Source: Oricola cellulosilytica
GTDB lineage: Bacteria; Pseudomonadota; Alphaproteobacteria; Rhizobiales; Rhizobiaceae
Direction of reading: 5' to 3'
Length of the DNA stretch: 64,000 nucleotides
Assembly: GCF_019966575.1 (NCBI RefSeq)
Contig: NZ_JAINFK010000006.1
Coordinates: forward strand, 184,347-248,346
Positions within the stretch are counted from its first letter, which is position 1. Each line of letters opens with the position of its first letter. Below, in pieces: positions 27,736 to 36,213 of this stretch. Under the pieces are notes generated by a model. The model made no database searches and was not told where the DNA came from. It saw only the letters and a list, made by a program, of their open reading frames with translations. Made by a program: the position numbers and the translations under genes.

Positions 27736-28697
27736 GCCGCTACGCACGCCAGATGATGTTGCCGGAAGTCGGCGAGGCGGGGCAAGCGAAGCTTGCCGCC
27801 GCCCGCGTTACGGTGGTCGGCGCGGGAGGTTTGGGCTGTCCGGTACTCAGCTATTTGGCTGGCGCGGGTTTGGGCCGCATCGCGATCGTGGATCCCGATG
27901 CGGTGGATGTGAGCAACCTTCACCGGCAGCCCCTTTACCGCATGGCCGACCTGGGAAAGCCCAAGGCACGGTTGGCAGCGGCGGCGATCGACGGATACAA
28001 TCCCGATATTTGCGTGACGGCCCATCCTTACAGGCTGGCTCCCGACAACGTCGTGGAATTGTGCGACGGCGCCGACGTCGTCATCGATGCCGCCGATAAC
28101 TTTGCCACGACCTACACGCTGTCCGATTATTGCCTGGCCACCGGAACGATCCTGGTTTCTGCTTCCGTGCTCGCTTTTTCCGGTTATGTCGGCTGTTATT
28201 GCGGCGGACGTACCCCAAGCGTCCGGGCCGTCTTTCCAGAGTTGCCGGCCAAGGCAGGCAATTGCGCGACCGCCGGCGTCAGCGGCGCGGCGGTCGGCGT
28301 CATCGGAGCGTTACAGGCACAGATGACGATAAATTGCGTGCTGGACATCGAACCGTCGCCGCTGGGGCGAATGATGCGCCTGGACCTGAAGCGATTGACG
28401 GTTTCCGGATTCTCGTTTGCGCAGGCGGCGGAGCCGGCACGTTGTTTCCGGCATGTCTCCATCGCGGATGTGGAACCGGCGGATGTGCTCGTTGATCTGC
28501 GAACCGTCGAGGAGGCGCCGGAACCGATCATGCCGCAGGCACGACGCGGCAAGGTGGACAATATTGTCGCCTTGGCAACCCCCGCAAAAAACCGTCGCGT
28601 CGTCCTGTGCTGCCGCACGGGGTTGCGCGCGTGGAATGCGGCGCAGCGCCTTGCCAGGGCTGGCCACACCGAACTCGCATTGATCGCAACAGGCTAG
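27732..28697 (+). CDS. thiF: ThiF-type adenylyltransferase with C-terminal rhodanese-like domain
   Basis: The 321-residue protein combines an E1-like domain (ATP loop GAGGLG at 30-35, SNLHRQPLYRMADLGKPKAR, DAADNFATTYTLSDYC, GNCATAGVSGAAVGVIGALQ) with a rhodanese-like tail from about 245 (VLVDLRTVEEAPEP, then VVLCCRTGLRAWNAAQRLA with Cys294 in the active-loop position). It activates the ThiS C-terminus; the tail may supply persulfide sulfur. The start overlaps thiE by 4 bp (ATGA). Confidence 0.88.
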   Translation: MSRYARQMMLPEVGEAGQAKLAAARVTVVGAGGLGCPVLSYLAGAGLGRIAIVDPDAVDVSNLHRQPLYRMADLGKPKARLAAAAIDGYNPDICVTAHPYRLAPDNVVELCDGADVVIDAADNFATTYTLSDYCLATGTILVSASVLAFSGYVGCYCGGRTPSVRAVFPELPAKAGNCATAGVSGAAVGVIGALQAQMTINCVLDIEPSPLGRMMRLDLKRLTVSGFSFAQAAEPARCFRHVSIADVEPADVLVDLRTVEEAPEPIMPQARRGKVDNIVALATPAKNRRVVLCCRTGLRAWNAAQRLARAGHTELALIATG

Positions 28698-28699
28698 TG

Positions 28700-29455
28700 A
28701 TGCCTCCGGCAATCATCGTCATCGGCGGGTCCGATTCCAGTGGCGGAGCCGGGGTTTCCCGGGATGTTGTCACGCTCGCCGGCTTCGGGTTCAAGGCGCG
28801 GCCCGTCCTGACGGCGGTAACCGCACAGACGGATAAGGCCGTCACCGCAGTCGAACTGATCGATCCGCAACTTGTCGTCCGGCAGTTGCGCGCCGCTTTC
28901 GACAGCGGACCGGTGAAGGCGGTCAAGATCGGCATGCTCGGCACTGAAGCAACGGTGACCGCCATAGCGGATACCCTCGCCAGCCACAAGCGCGCTCCCG
29001 TGGTGGTTGACCCCGTGATTGCTTCTTCCTCCGGCACCAGGCTGCTTTCTGCGGAGGGGATTGAAGCGCTCAAGCAGCACCTGCTGCCGCTTTGCGATAT
29101 CGTGACGCCCAACCTGCCGGAGGCCAAAGCACTGATCTTTGGAGACAAGATCGGCGAAGCGTGTGAGATCGAGGCGCAGGCGAACGCGCTGCTGGATCAT
29201 GGCGTGCGTCATGTGCTGATCAAGGGTGGGCACGACGACGGAAACGAAGCCGCTGACCGATTGTTTTCGAAGGAGGGAGGCGTACGCCGTTTTGCGGCCC
29301 CCCGTTTGTCGACCGAAATGCGCGGTACCGGGTGCATGCTTGCCAGCGCCATCGCCGCGCATCTTGCCAACGGGCTGCCTGTCGAGGCCGCATGCATGCT
29401 GTCAAAAGATTTTCTTCACCAGGTACTGAAGGGTAATGTCGATTGGACGCATTGA
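28700..29455 (+). CDS. thiD: HMP/HMP-phosphate kinase ThiD
   Basis: A 251-residue ribokinase-fold enzyme with GGSDSSGGAG near the N-terminus, VTAVTAQTDKAV, VVVDPVIASSSG, VTPNLPEA, VLIKGGH and the anion-hole MRGTGCMLASA. It phosphorylates hydroxymethylpyrimidine phosphate to the pyrophosphate. The ATG at 28700 follows the thiF stop by 2 bp. It is the last gene of the operon; mobile-element debris starts right after it. Confidence 0.93.
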   Translation: MPPAIIVIGGSDSSGGAGVSRDVVTLAGFGFKARPVLTAVTAQTDKAVTAVELIDPQLVVRQLRAAFDSGPVKAVKIGMLGTEATVTAIADTLASHKRAPVVVDPVIASSSGTRLLSAEGIEALKQHLLPLCDIVTPNLPEAKALIFGDKIGEACEIEAQANALLDHGVRHVLIKGGHDDGNEAADRLFSKEGGVRRFAAPRLSTEMRGTGCMLASAIAAHLANGLPVEAACMLSKDFLHQVLKGNVDWTH

Positions 29456-29477
29456 ACCGCACCGGGTCTCCTGGATG

Positions 29478-29654
29478 CATCAAGGGCAGCATGAGAGCCA
29501 CTGGTCGGCGATTATGTCGATCTCGGCGAAGATTGGCTGCGCGCCGCAGACGCTGAACGAGTGGGTCAAGAAGACCGAGGTCGAACGCGGTGAACGAGCC
29601 GGTGTCACGACCGAGATGGCCGATCGGCTGTGGGCGCTGGAACGGAAGAACCGA
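29478..29654 (+). pseudogene. IS3-family transposase OrfA remnant
   Basis: [34 protein letters not shown] and [16 protein letters not shown] match the OrfA helix-turn-helix region of IS3-family elements. The match stops abruptly at about 29654, where it abuts a restriction-enzyme fragment on the other strand. OrfB is absent. Confidence 0.7.
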
Positions 29655-30135
29655 TCCCCTTCTCGTCCTCCACGTCGAAGGACAGGCCAAGCGCGTTCCG
29701 GTAGTCACCAAGAAGCGGAGCGACAGGTTTAAGATCTTCAGGTAAGGCATATTTCGCGTCTCGCGCTTGCCGGGCCAGAACCTTGGCAAGATCGGCCGGG
29801 TCGGCGATCGGCGCGAGATCGTTGGCCGAACGGATGACGAGCGCGATGAGGTCGGCTTGCGTCTGCGCATCAACATGGAGCTTGGCGCCTTTTCCAGACG
29901 CATTGCTCCACAGGTCGACGTCGCAATGAGATCGCGCTGGTTCGGCGGAACTGGCGTGCTCTGCTCGCGCACATAACCCGGGGCGCACGCCAGAAGGCCA
30001 AACCCGCGCCCGTTGTTGACAAGCACCACGTCGATACGACTGAGATAACGGCCGATCTGGTCGTTCCGCTCGGTGGAAACGGCGACGTCTTCGAGCATCG
30101 CATCCGGAGTCTTGATCTCGCAGGTCTGTGCCGGA
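29655..30135 (-). pseudogene. Type ISP restriction-modification enzyme fragment, frameshifted
   Basis: The minus strand encodes CEIKTPDAMLEDVAVSTERN, IGRYLSRIDVVLVNNGRGFG, LLACAPGYVREQ and, after a one-base frameshift, VDLWSNASGKGAKLHVDA, IALVIRSANDLAPIADPADL and AKVLARQARDAKYALPE. This pattern fits the N-terminal nuclease/coupler part of large type ISP or Eco57I-like enzymes. The methyltransferase part is missing; the fragment ends at the IS3 remnant. Confidence 0.5.
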
Positions 30136-30189
30136 TTCCTTGGATTCCGACGTGCCGGTGCAATCGAACAAGTTGCCCTCGTGACCGGT

Positions 30190-30375
30190 CACGGGGACTG
30201 GAAAATATCCGGCCGGAGGGATTGCATGCCCTCGCCGCGAAGCGTGTCGCATGAATACTGGTCGCGGGGCCTGATACCCCCACTGACATGCATCTCCGGC
30301 AGCGGGTAATCCCAACGCTCCACGAGAGATCGTTTGTGGACATCTACGATCAGGGCTCGTCAATGTTGCTCTGCG
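30190..30375 (-). other. Unrecognised conserved-looking open frame
   Basis: The minus strand has about 55 open codons (ALIVDVHKRSLVERWDYPLP, EMHVSGGIRPRDQYSC, LRGEGMQSLRP) ending in TGA. The composition looks protein-like, but I cannot name the family, and no start is visible before bioR. Likely another decayed gene end. Confidence 0.3.
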
Positions 30376-30494
30376 CAACTTGTTGTGGCGCAACGCATTG
30401 TCGAATTGGTCATGGTTCAGTAGACTTGATCAGCCGGACAGTGCTCTCGGACCAGATGCCCCGCCTTTTCGGTCGACAGCCCGCCGTGTGCAAA

Positions 30495-30504
30495 TTATCT
30501 ATAA
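30495..30504. promoter_or_regulatory. BioR box upstream of bioR
   Basis: TTATCTATAA matches the BioR operator TTATnnATAA and lies five bases before the bioR start codon, so BioR probably represses its own gene. Confidence 0.85.
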
Positions 30505-30508
30505 ACCC

Positions 30509-31171
30509 ATGACAACGAGAAACACGCGCGCCGCCCAGATCGCCCAGACCCTTGCCGACAGAATCGTTTCCGGCCAATTGGCGCCGGGCGCCCGCCTGAG
30601 GCAGGACCACGTCGCCGAGGAGTTTGGCGCGAGCCACGTGCCGGTGCGCGAAGCGTTCCGCAGGCTCGAAGCGCAGGGTCTCGCAATCAGCGAACCGCGG
30701 CGCGGCGTGCGGGTGGCGTCGTTCGATCTTTCGGAGGTCCGCGAGGTCGCCGAAATGCGTGCGGCCCTGGAAGCGCTGGCGCTGCGCAATTCCGCGCAGC
30801 ATCTGACCAAGGCCATACTCGATGCCGCCGAAGAGGCGACCCGCGAAGGCGAGACGGCGAAGGATGTGCGGAGCTGGGAGGACGCAAACCGCAGGTTCCA
30901 CAAGCTCATTCTCGATCCCTGCGGAATGCCGCGCCTGCTTGCCGCCATCGACGATCTGCACATGGCAAGCGCCCGCTTCCTCTTCACCGCCTGGCGTTCG
31001 GGCTGGGAACCCGGCACCGACCAGGATCACCGCGCGATCCTCGCCGCCCTACGGAAGAGCGAGACGGATGAGGCCGCAACCATCCTCTCGCGTCACGTCC
31101 GGCGGATCGGCAGGAAGCCGATCAGGAGCGCGTCGGGCGGCACGCGCGACGCGTTTGCCATTATCGGCTGA
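30509..31171 (+). CDS. bioR: Biotin repressor BioR (GntR family)
   Basis: A 220-residue GntR/FCD-type regulator: winged helix (AQTLADRIVSGQLAPGARLR, HVAEEFGASHVPVREAFRRL) and a C-terminal ligand-like domain (EMRAALEALALRNSA, DANRRFHKLILDPCGMPRLL, DQDHRAILAALRK). The identification rests on the exact BioR boxes just before it and before the adjacent bioY. BioR replaces the E. coli-type BirA repressor function in many alphaproteobacteria. ATG 30509 is chosen; an upstream ATG would include the operator. Confidence 0.87.
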   Translation: MTTRNTRAAQIAQTLADRIVSGQLAPGARLRQDHVAEEFGASHVPVREAFRRLEAQGLAISEPRRGVRVASFDLSEVREVAEMRAALEALALRNSAQHLTKAILDAAEEATREGETAKDVRSWEDANRRFHKLILDPCGMPRLLAAIDDLHMASARFLFTAWRSGWEPGTDQDHRAILAALRKSETDEAATILSRHVRRIGRKPIRSASGGTRDAFAIIG

Positions 31172-31245
31172 TTATCCGCGCGAACTGGTGATGTCCGCTT
31201 GCACTCACCGGTGAGGTGTGGCTTTATATAGATGAAAACTCGAAA

Positions 31246-31255
31246 TTATAGATAA
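31246..31255. promoter_or_regulatory. BioR box upstream of bioY
   Basis: TTATAGATAA is a perfect BioR site 29 bases before the bioY start. A weaker related sequence, TTATATAGATGA, lies nearby at 31224. Confidence 0.88.
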
Positions 31256-31284
31256 TTTTCGTTCGACCAGACAAGGAGCCTCCC

Positions 31285-31863
31285 TTGAACCAGTCCGCCA
31301 ATGCCATCAGACCGACCTACAGCCCCTTGCGCCTCGACAGCCGGTCCATCGGCGTCAGGATCGCCGCCATATTGGGCGGAACGGTCCTGTTGACGCTGTC
31401 ATCCTACATCACGGTCCCGATGTATCCGGTCCCGGTGACCATGCAGACCTATGCCATTTTGATGGTGGCGGCCCTCTATGGCTGGCGGCTGGGCACGCTG
31501 ACGGTTCTGGCATGGCTCGGCGAAGCGGCTGTCGGCATGCCCGTTCTCGCCGGCGGCGCCGGCGGCCTCGCCGTCTTCGCCGGCCCGACCGCCGGCTACA
31601 TCTTCTCCTGGCCCCTGATCACCGCGCTCGTCGGCTGGCTCGCCGAGCGCGGCTGGAACGGCAAGCGCCCGGTACTCGCATTCGCTGGCATGCTCGTTGC
31701 CAGTGCTCTCTGCCTCACCGTGGGTGCCGCATGGCTCGCCGCGTTCATCGGGCCCGAAAAGGCGATCACCGCCGGTGTCCTGCCCTTCCTTCCCGGCGAC
31801 GCCCTCAAATCCGCGCTGGCCGCGGTAACCCTGACATTTGCCATGCGTAAAGTCGGGTCGTGA
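31285..31863 (+). CDS. bioY: Biotin transporter BioY
   Basis: The 192-residue membrane protein is the substrate-binding S component of an ECF-type biotin importer, which can also work alone. Typical features: VPMYPVPVTMQTYAILMVAA, LGTLTVLAWLGEAAVGMPVL, GGLAVFAGPTAGYIFSWPL and the FLPGDALKSALAA end. AAGGAGC precedes the start. Its stop overlaps the GTG of the DUF1284 gene. No bioM or bioN is in the window. Confidence 0.93.
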   Translation: MNQSANAIRPTYSPLRLDSRSIGVRIAAILGGTVLLTLSSYITVPMYPVPVTMQTYAILMVAALYGWRLGTLTVLAWLGEAAVGMPVLAGGAGGLAVFAGPTAGYIFSWPLITALVGWLAERGWNGKRPVLAFAGMLVASALCLTVGAAWLAAFIGPEKAITAGVLPFLPGDALKSALAAVTLTFAMRKVGS

Positions 31864-32306
31864 CCGTCCGTCTGCGCCCCCATCATCTTCTCTGCGTCCT
31901 CACCTATGTAGGCGAGGGCTATGGCGCCAGCTTCACCGCCAACTATGACGTGATCGCGGAGCGCATCGCCGACGGCGAGGACATCCTCCTCGTCGACGGC
32001 GCCGACGACATCTGCGCTCCGCTGCTGGCCGAAGACGATCCGCACTGCCACCGGCAAAGCGTCATAGAACGCGACGCGAAGGCGACCGAAGCGCTCACCG
32101 CCCCCCTCGCGGGCTCCGTTCGCACCGGCGAGCGCGTGGTTCTGTGCAAAAAGACGCTCGAGCGCCTGCGCGATGCCTTCGCCCGCGGCGCCATCCGCAG
32201 CGCCTGCGTCGGCTGCTCGTGGGAGTCGCTGTGCAATGCGATCGCTGAAGATGGCTACGCTCAAGCCCGCGTCAGGTCCTCGGCCGCAGCGACCTTGTCG
32301 TCATGA
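31860..32306 (+). CDS. DUF1284 domain protein
   Basis: The 148-residue protein begins at a GTG that overlaps the bioY stop (GTGA). It has the DUF1284 opening RLRPHHLLCVLTYVGEGYGA, FTANYDVIAERI and cysteines at HCHR, LCKK and CVGCSWESLC, which could bind a metal or cluster. The function of the family is not known. Tight coupling to bioY places it in the BioR regulon. Confidence 0.8.
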   Translation: MTVRLRPHHLLCVLTYVGEGYGASFTANYDVIAERIADGEDILLVDGADDICAPLLAEDDPHCHRQSVIERDAKATEALTAPLAGSVRTGERVVLCKKTLERLRDAFARGAIRSACVGCSWESLCNAIAEDGYAQARVRSSAAATLSS

Positions 32307-32442
32307 GGACGATTCCCTTCGAAAGACTCATTCGAAACTCCGAGTCGGTTGCGCCGGCACCCGCTTCATCGTGGCGTCGATGCGAACGAAGCCAGTTCGT
32401 TCCCTCGCCCCACACGCAGCGCCAACAGTCAGGTTGTCATCC

Positions 32443-32760
32443 ATGATCCGCCACATCGTTCTGTTCACCGCCAAGTCCGGCAAGGACATCGAGCCTATCC
32501 GGCAAGGGCTCGAGCTCCTCACGCACATCCCGCACGCATCGCGCCTCGAGATCGCTTTGAACCGGAAGTCCGATCCAAAGAGCAAGGTCGTCGATGTCGT
32601 CGTCTATGGCGAGTTCGTCAATGATGCGGCCCTTGCGGCCTACAAGGGGCACGCGCTCTATGCCGAAGCCATCAAACGCGTGAGCCCGCTGCGCGAACTC
32701 CGGTTCGCGGCCGACTATGATGTCAGCAAGGCGGCTACCGGCTCCAGGGAAGAGGGCTGA
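32443..32760 (+). CDS. Dabb-domain (stress-responsive A/B barrel) protein
   Basis: A 105-residue single-domain protein: MIRHIVLFTAKSG, IEPIRQGLELLTHIPHASRL, DVVVYGEFVNDAALAAYKGH and the C-terminal RELRFAADYD. The Dabb family forms dimeric ferredoxin-like barrels; most bacterial members have no assigned reaction. It stands alone, 136 bp after the DUF1284 gene and convergent with panC. Confidence 0.75.
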   Translation: MIRHIVLFTAKSGKDIEPIRQGLELLTHIPHASRLEIALNRKSDPKSKVVDVVVYGEFVNDAALAAYKGHALYAEAIKRVSPLRELRFAADYDVSKAATGSREEG

Positions 32761-32781
32761 GATCGCCGGTCCGTCCGGACT

Positions 32782-33666
32782 TCAAGCCGCGACCGAGGCG
32801 ACCGTCTCCGCATCAGGTTCCGGCCGGACGCACACATTGTCAATCAGGCGGATGTCCCCGAGCCAGGCGGCCACCAGGAGGCGCGCCGGGCGATCGGCGG
32901 ACTGGAGCGGCGAAAGGTCGTCATTGGCCCGCAATTCGAGATATTCGACGCTGGCGTAACCGGCATCGAGGATCGCCTGTCGGGCCGCCAAGAGCGTGTC
33001 GCCGACCGGCGCGCCTTGCGAAAGCCGTTCGGACACGTCGAAGAGTATCGCCGATAGCCGCGGCGCCGCCTTGCGTTCCAGGGGCGAGAGCCGGACATTG
33101 CGCGACGACATCGCCAGACCGTCTTCCTCGCGCACCGTCGGGCAGGCGACGATCCCGATCGGGATATCGAGATCGCGAGCAAGCCGACGCACCACATGCA
33201 ATTGTTGAAAATCTTTCTCGCCGAAGAAGGCGAGATCGGCGCCGGTCTGCAGAAACAGCTTCGCCACGATGGTCGCGACACCATCGAAATGCCCCGGCCG
33301 ATACGCCCCGCACAAGCCTTCGCTCACGTCGATCACCGACACCGTGGTAGAGAAGCCGGCCGCATACATCTCCGCCCCATCCGGCGCGTAGAGCATGTGG
33401 GCGCCGATGAGCGCCAGCTTCGCGGCGTCTTCTTTCTCAGTGCGCGGATAGGCGGCGAGATCAGCCGCGCTGTTGAACTGCTTCGGATTGACGAAGAGCG
33501 TCACGATGACCCTGTCGGCCTTCTCGAGCGCGGCGCGCACCAGGCTCAGATGGCCTTCGTGAAGGGCGCCCATGGTGGGAACGACCGCTATTCTGAGCCG
33601 CTCGCGGCGCCACGCGGCAACGGTCGCCCGCAGTTCCGCCACAGTTCGGACGATCGGTACGGTCAT
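32782..33666 (-). CDS. panC: Pantothenate synthetase PanC
   Basis: The 294-residue enzyme joins pantoate and beta-alanine with [19 protein letters not shown] carries the HxGH motif (His36, His39), [30 protein letters not shown] and the SSRNVRLSP loop are all present. The start overlaps the panB stop by 4 bp. Confidence 0.96.
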   Translation of the reverse strand: MTVPIVRTVAELRATVAAWRRERLRIAVVPTMGALHEGHLSLVRAALEKADRVIVTLFVNPKQFNSAADLAAYPRTEKEDAAKLALIGAHMLYAPDGAEMYAAGFSTTVSVIDVSEGLCGAYRPGHFDGVATIVAKLFLQTGADLAFFGEKDFQQLHVVRRLARDLDIPIGIVACPTVREEDGLAMSSRNVRLSPLERKAAPRLSAILFDVSERLSQGAPVGDTLLAARQAILDAGYASVEYLELRANDDLSPLQSADRPARLLVAAWLGDIRLIDNVCVRPEPDAETVASVAA

Positions 33667-34508
33667 GCGGTCTTTGCTCTCTGGACAGGTCTGGGCGCAT
33701 CGCCGAACAGATGCTCGGGCGCGGGGAAACGCCGCTCTCGCACGTCAAGCGCGTAAGCGGCGATCGCCTTGTCGGCGGCCTCGCCCAATTCGGCGTAACG
33801 CTTCACGAATTTGGGCCGGAAATCACCGAACAGGCCCAGCATGTCGTCGGCGACGAGGATCTGCCCGTCGCATGCCGGCGACGCGCCGATGCCGATGGTC
33901 GGGACCTTTATCTCCTCGGTGATGCGGCTGGCGAGAGGCTCGGGCACTTTTTCAAGCACCACCGCGAAAGCGCCCGCCTCCGCCACGGCGTTCGCATCCT
34001 TCCGGATGCGCTCGCCATCATCTCCCCTGCCCTGCACGCGATAGCCGCCGAAGGCATTGACCGCCTGCGGCGTCAGCCCGACATGGGCAATGACCGGGGT
34101 GCCGCGCGCCGCGAGATATTCGATCGTACCCGCCATCGTCTCGCCGCCTTCCAGCTTGACCGCAGCACAGCCGGTCTCCGCCATAACGCGCGCGGCATTG
34201 GCAAAAGCCTGCCGCGGGCTTTCCTCGTAGGAGCCGAACGGCATGTCGACGACCATCAGCGCCCGCTCGAGACCCCGGCGGACCGCCTTGCCGTGCATGA
34301 TCATCATGTCGAGCGTGACGCCGAGCGTTGAATCGAGCCCGTGGAGGACCATGCCGACACTGTCGCCGACCAGCACGACGTCGCAGTGTGCATCCACCAG
34401 CCGGGCGACCGGGGTCGTATAGGCGGTCAGGCAGACGATCGGCGTCTTGCCCTTGCATGCTGCGATATCCGGCAGCGCGAGGGCCCTCGAATGTCCCGAT
34501 GCGGTCAT
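33663..34508 (-). CDS. panB: Ketopantoate hydroxymethyltransferase PanB
   Basis: From the ATG at 34508 (GGAGGAG seven bases upstream) the protein has 281 residues. [85 protein letters not shown] and [20 protein letters not shown] are the family signatures. It makes ketopantoate from ketoisovalerate. A longer frame to 34667 lacks a ribosome site. panB and panC form a two-gene operon divergent from pabB. Confidence 0.96.
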   Translation of the reverse strand: MTASGHSRALALPDIAACKGKTPIVCLTAYTTPVARLVDAHCDVVLVGDSVGMVLHGLDSTLGVTLDMMIMHGKAVRRGLERALMVVDMPFGSYEESPRQAFANAARVMAETGCAAVKLEGGETMAGTIEYLAARGTPVIAHVGLTPQAVNAFGGYRVQGRGDDGERIRKDANAVAEAGAFAVVLEKVPEPLASRITEEIKVPTIGIGASPACDGQILVADDMLGLFGDFRPKFVKRYAELGEAADKAIAAYALDVRERRFPAPEHLFGDAPRPVQRAKTA

Positions 34509-34717
34509 GATTTCTCCTCCCTGAAGGGTTATTTCCCTTTGGTCAGGACCGTCTCGCATATATTTGTGCAGTTGCGAACATCTAAACCGCATTGCACAAT
34601 GAAATCTTCCGCAGCTTCGTCTTAACCCGCCTTTCATTCCCGTCTCGCCATATGTCGTCCGAAGCAACTCGCCTTGCGCGGGTCACGTTTGAGCGCCGCA
34701 GATTTCCGAAACAGCCG

Positions 34718-35851
34718 ATGAGCCATATGCCGGGTTCGCCATACATCCTCCTGCGCGACGATATCGAGGGCAGCGAGATGCTGTTCGCGCGACCGCTCGA
34801 ATTGGTCCGCGCCGACGATGCCGATGGGGTGATCGCCGCCCTCGATCGGCTGGAAACGGCGAAGCGGGCGGGCAAGTGGAGCGCCGGGTATTTTTCCTAT
34901 GAGGCGGGCTACGCCTTCGAACCGAAGCTGCGTGCGATCCTGCCGGACAAGCGCCGCATGCCGCTCGTCCTGATGGGCATCTTCGACGGACCGGAAGAAA
35001 GACCGGTCACGGGTGGTGATCATGCGGAGGCCGCGCTTACCGACATCCGCCCGATCTGGTCGTATGAGGATTACCTGCCGCGCTTCGAACGCGTGCACCA
35101 GCATTTGCGCGAAGGCGACTGCTACCAGGCGAACCTCACCTTCCCGATGTCCGCGAGATGGCATGGCGAAGCTGAAGCGATCTTCGACGCGATGACCGAT
35201 CGCCAGCCCGTCCGCTACGCGGCGCTCGTCGATCTGGGCGGGCCAAAAGTGCTGTCACGTTCGCCGGAATTGTTCTTCGCGGTGAACGAAGAGGGCTGGA
35301 TCGAAGCGCACCCGATGAAGGGAACGGCATGCCGCGGCTCCACGCCGACGCAAGATGCCGGGTTCATCGAGTTCCTGCGCAACGACACCAAGAACCGTGC
35401 CGAAAACGTGATGATCGTCGATCTCTTGCGCAACGATATCTCGCGGATCTGCGAGCCCGGCACGCTGTACGTGCCGGAACTGTTCCGCATCGACACCTTC
35501 CCGACGGTGCACCAGATGGTCAGCCGCGTGCGCGCGAGGCTGGCGGCCGACGTCACGCTCAGCGACGCCTTCGCCGCCTTGTTCCCCTGCGGTTCGATAA
35601 CCGGGGCGCCGAAACTGAGGGCGATGCAGATCCTGCATGGTATCGAAGGATCACCGCGCGATGTCTATTGCGGGTCGATCGGCTTCATCGCGCCTACGGG
35701 CGCGATGCGCTTCAACGTGGCGATCCGCACCGTCACGCTGCATGCGGACGGGCACGCGGTCTTCAATGTCGGCGGCGGCATTGTTTTCGATTCGCAAGCG
35801 CGCCCGGAATATGAGGAATGCCTGTTGAAGGTGCAATTCGCAACCGGATGA
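34718..35851 (+). CDS. pabB: Aminodeoxychorismate synthase component I PabB
   Basis: A chorismate-utilising enzyme of about 377 residues (start uncertain: 34652, 34718 or 34727; no clear ribosome site). It converts chorismate to aminodeoxychorismate for p-aminobenzoate and folate. GKWSAGYFSYEAGYAFEPKL, EGDCYQANLTFPM, EAHPMKGTACRG (Lys201 aligned with the PabB nucleophile in PIKGT), NVMIVDLLRNDISRIC, GSITGAPKLRAMQIL and GGGIVFDS support it. There is no fused PabC lyase domain. Confidence 0.88.
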   Translation: MSHMPGSPYILLRDDIEGSEMLFARPLELVRADDADGVIAALDRLETAKRAGKWSAGYFSYEAGYAFEPKLRAILPDKRRMPLVLMGIFDGPEERPVTGGDHAEAALTDIRPIWSYEDYLPRFERVHQHLREGDCYQANLTFPMSARWHGEAEAIFDAMTDRQPVRYAALVDLGGPKVLSRSPELFFAVNEEGWIEAHPMKGTACRGSTPTQDAGFIEFLRNDTKNRAENVMIVDLLRNDISRICEPGTLYVPELFRIDTFPTVHQMVSRVRARLAADVTLSDAFAALFPCGSITGAPKLRAMQILHGIEGSPRDVYCGSIGFIAPTGAMRFNVAIRTVTLHADGHAVFNVGGGIVFDSQARPEYEECLLKVQFATG

Positions 35852-35960
35852 GGTGGATCATTTGCAGCTGTTATTTCACGAAGTGATGTTGAGACATTGT
35901 CAGCACGTTCATCGGAACGAAGCCAGGGCAGGCGACATTCACTGCTTTTTGAGCGGGATT

Positions 35961-36213
35961 GCTCAGCCCGGCCGGCATACCGCTGGAAATACCGTTAAAG
36001 TGAGTTTCATGCCCAATTTGGCGCAAGATGCGCCAGAACAGACCAAGCTGGAGAATATTGATTTCAACAAATTAAGGCTGGTGGAATTTTCTTCGCGCCA
36101 GCCCCAGATGGAAAATCGCTATTCAAATGCATCATAAATAGGCCTTCACAAAGCGCAAGAATTCCGTTATATTACAGAGGCTTACAGCGCTCTTCTCCCC
36201 CTCACTCCCACTC
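35961..36213. repeat. Island-end direct repeat, copy 2 (next to guaA)
   Basis: Nearly identical to 1774-2027. Contains TACCGCTG (35978) and TACCGTTA (35990) near the outer end and finishes in the guaA stop region. It shares the first codons of the DUF736 remnant (RYAGRAE on the minus strand) before diverging. The gap 35852-35960 holds nothing recognisable. Confidence 0.75.
36198..36213. other. Putative att core inside the guaA 3' end
   Basis: CCCCTCACTCCCACTC covers the last guaA codons (Glu-Trp-Glu-stop) and four bases beyond. Copies at 2012 and 13350 suggest an integrase that targets this site and restores the guaA end on insertion. The 3' end of guaA is a known integration hotspot for genomic islands. 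Confidence 0.75.
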
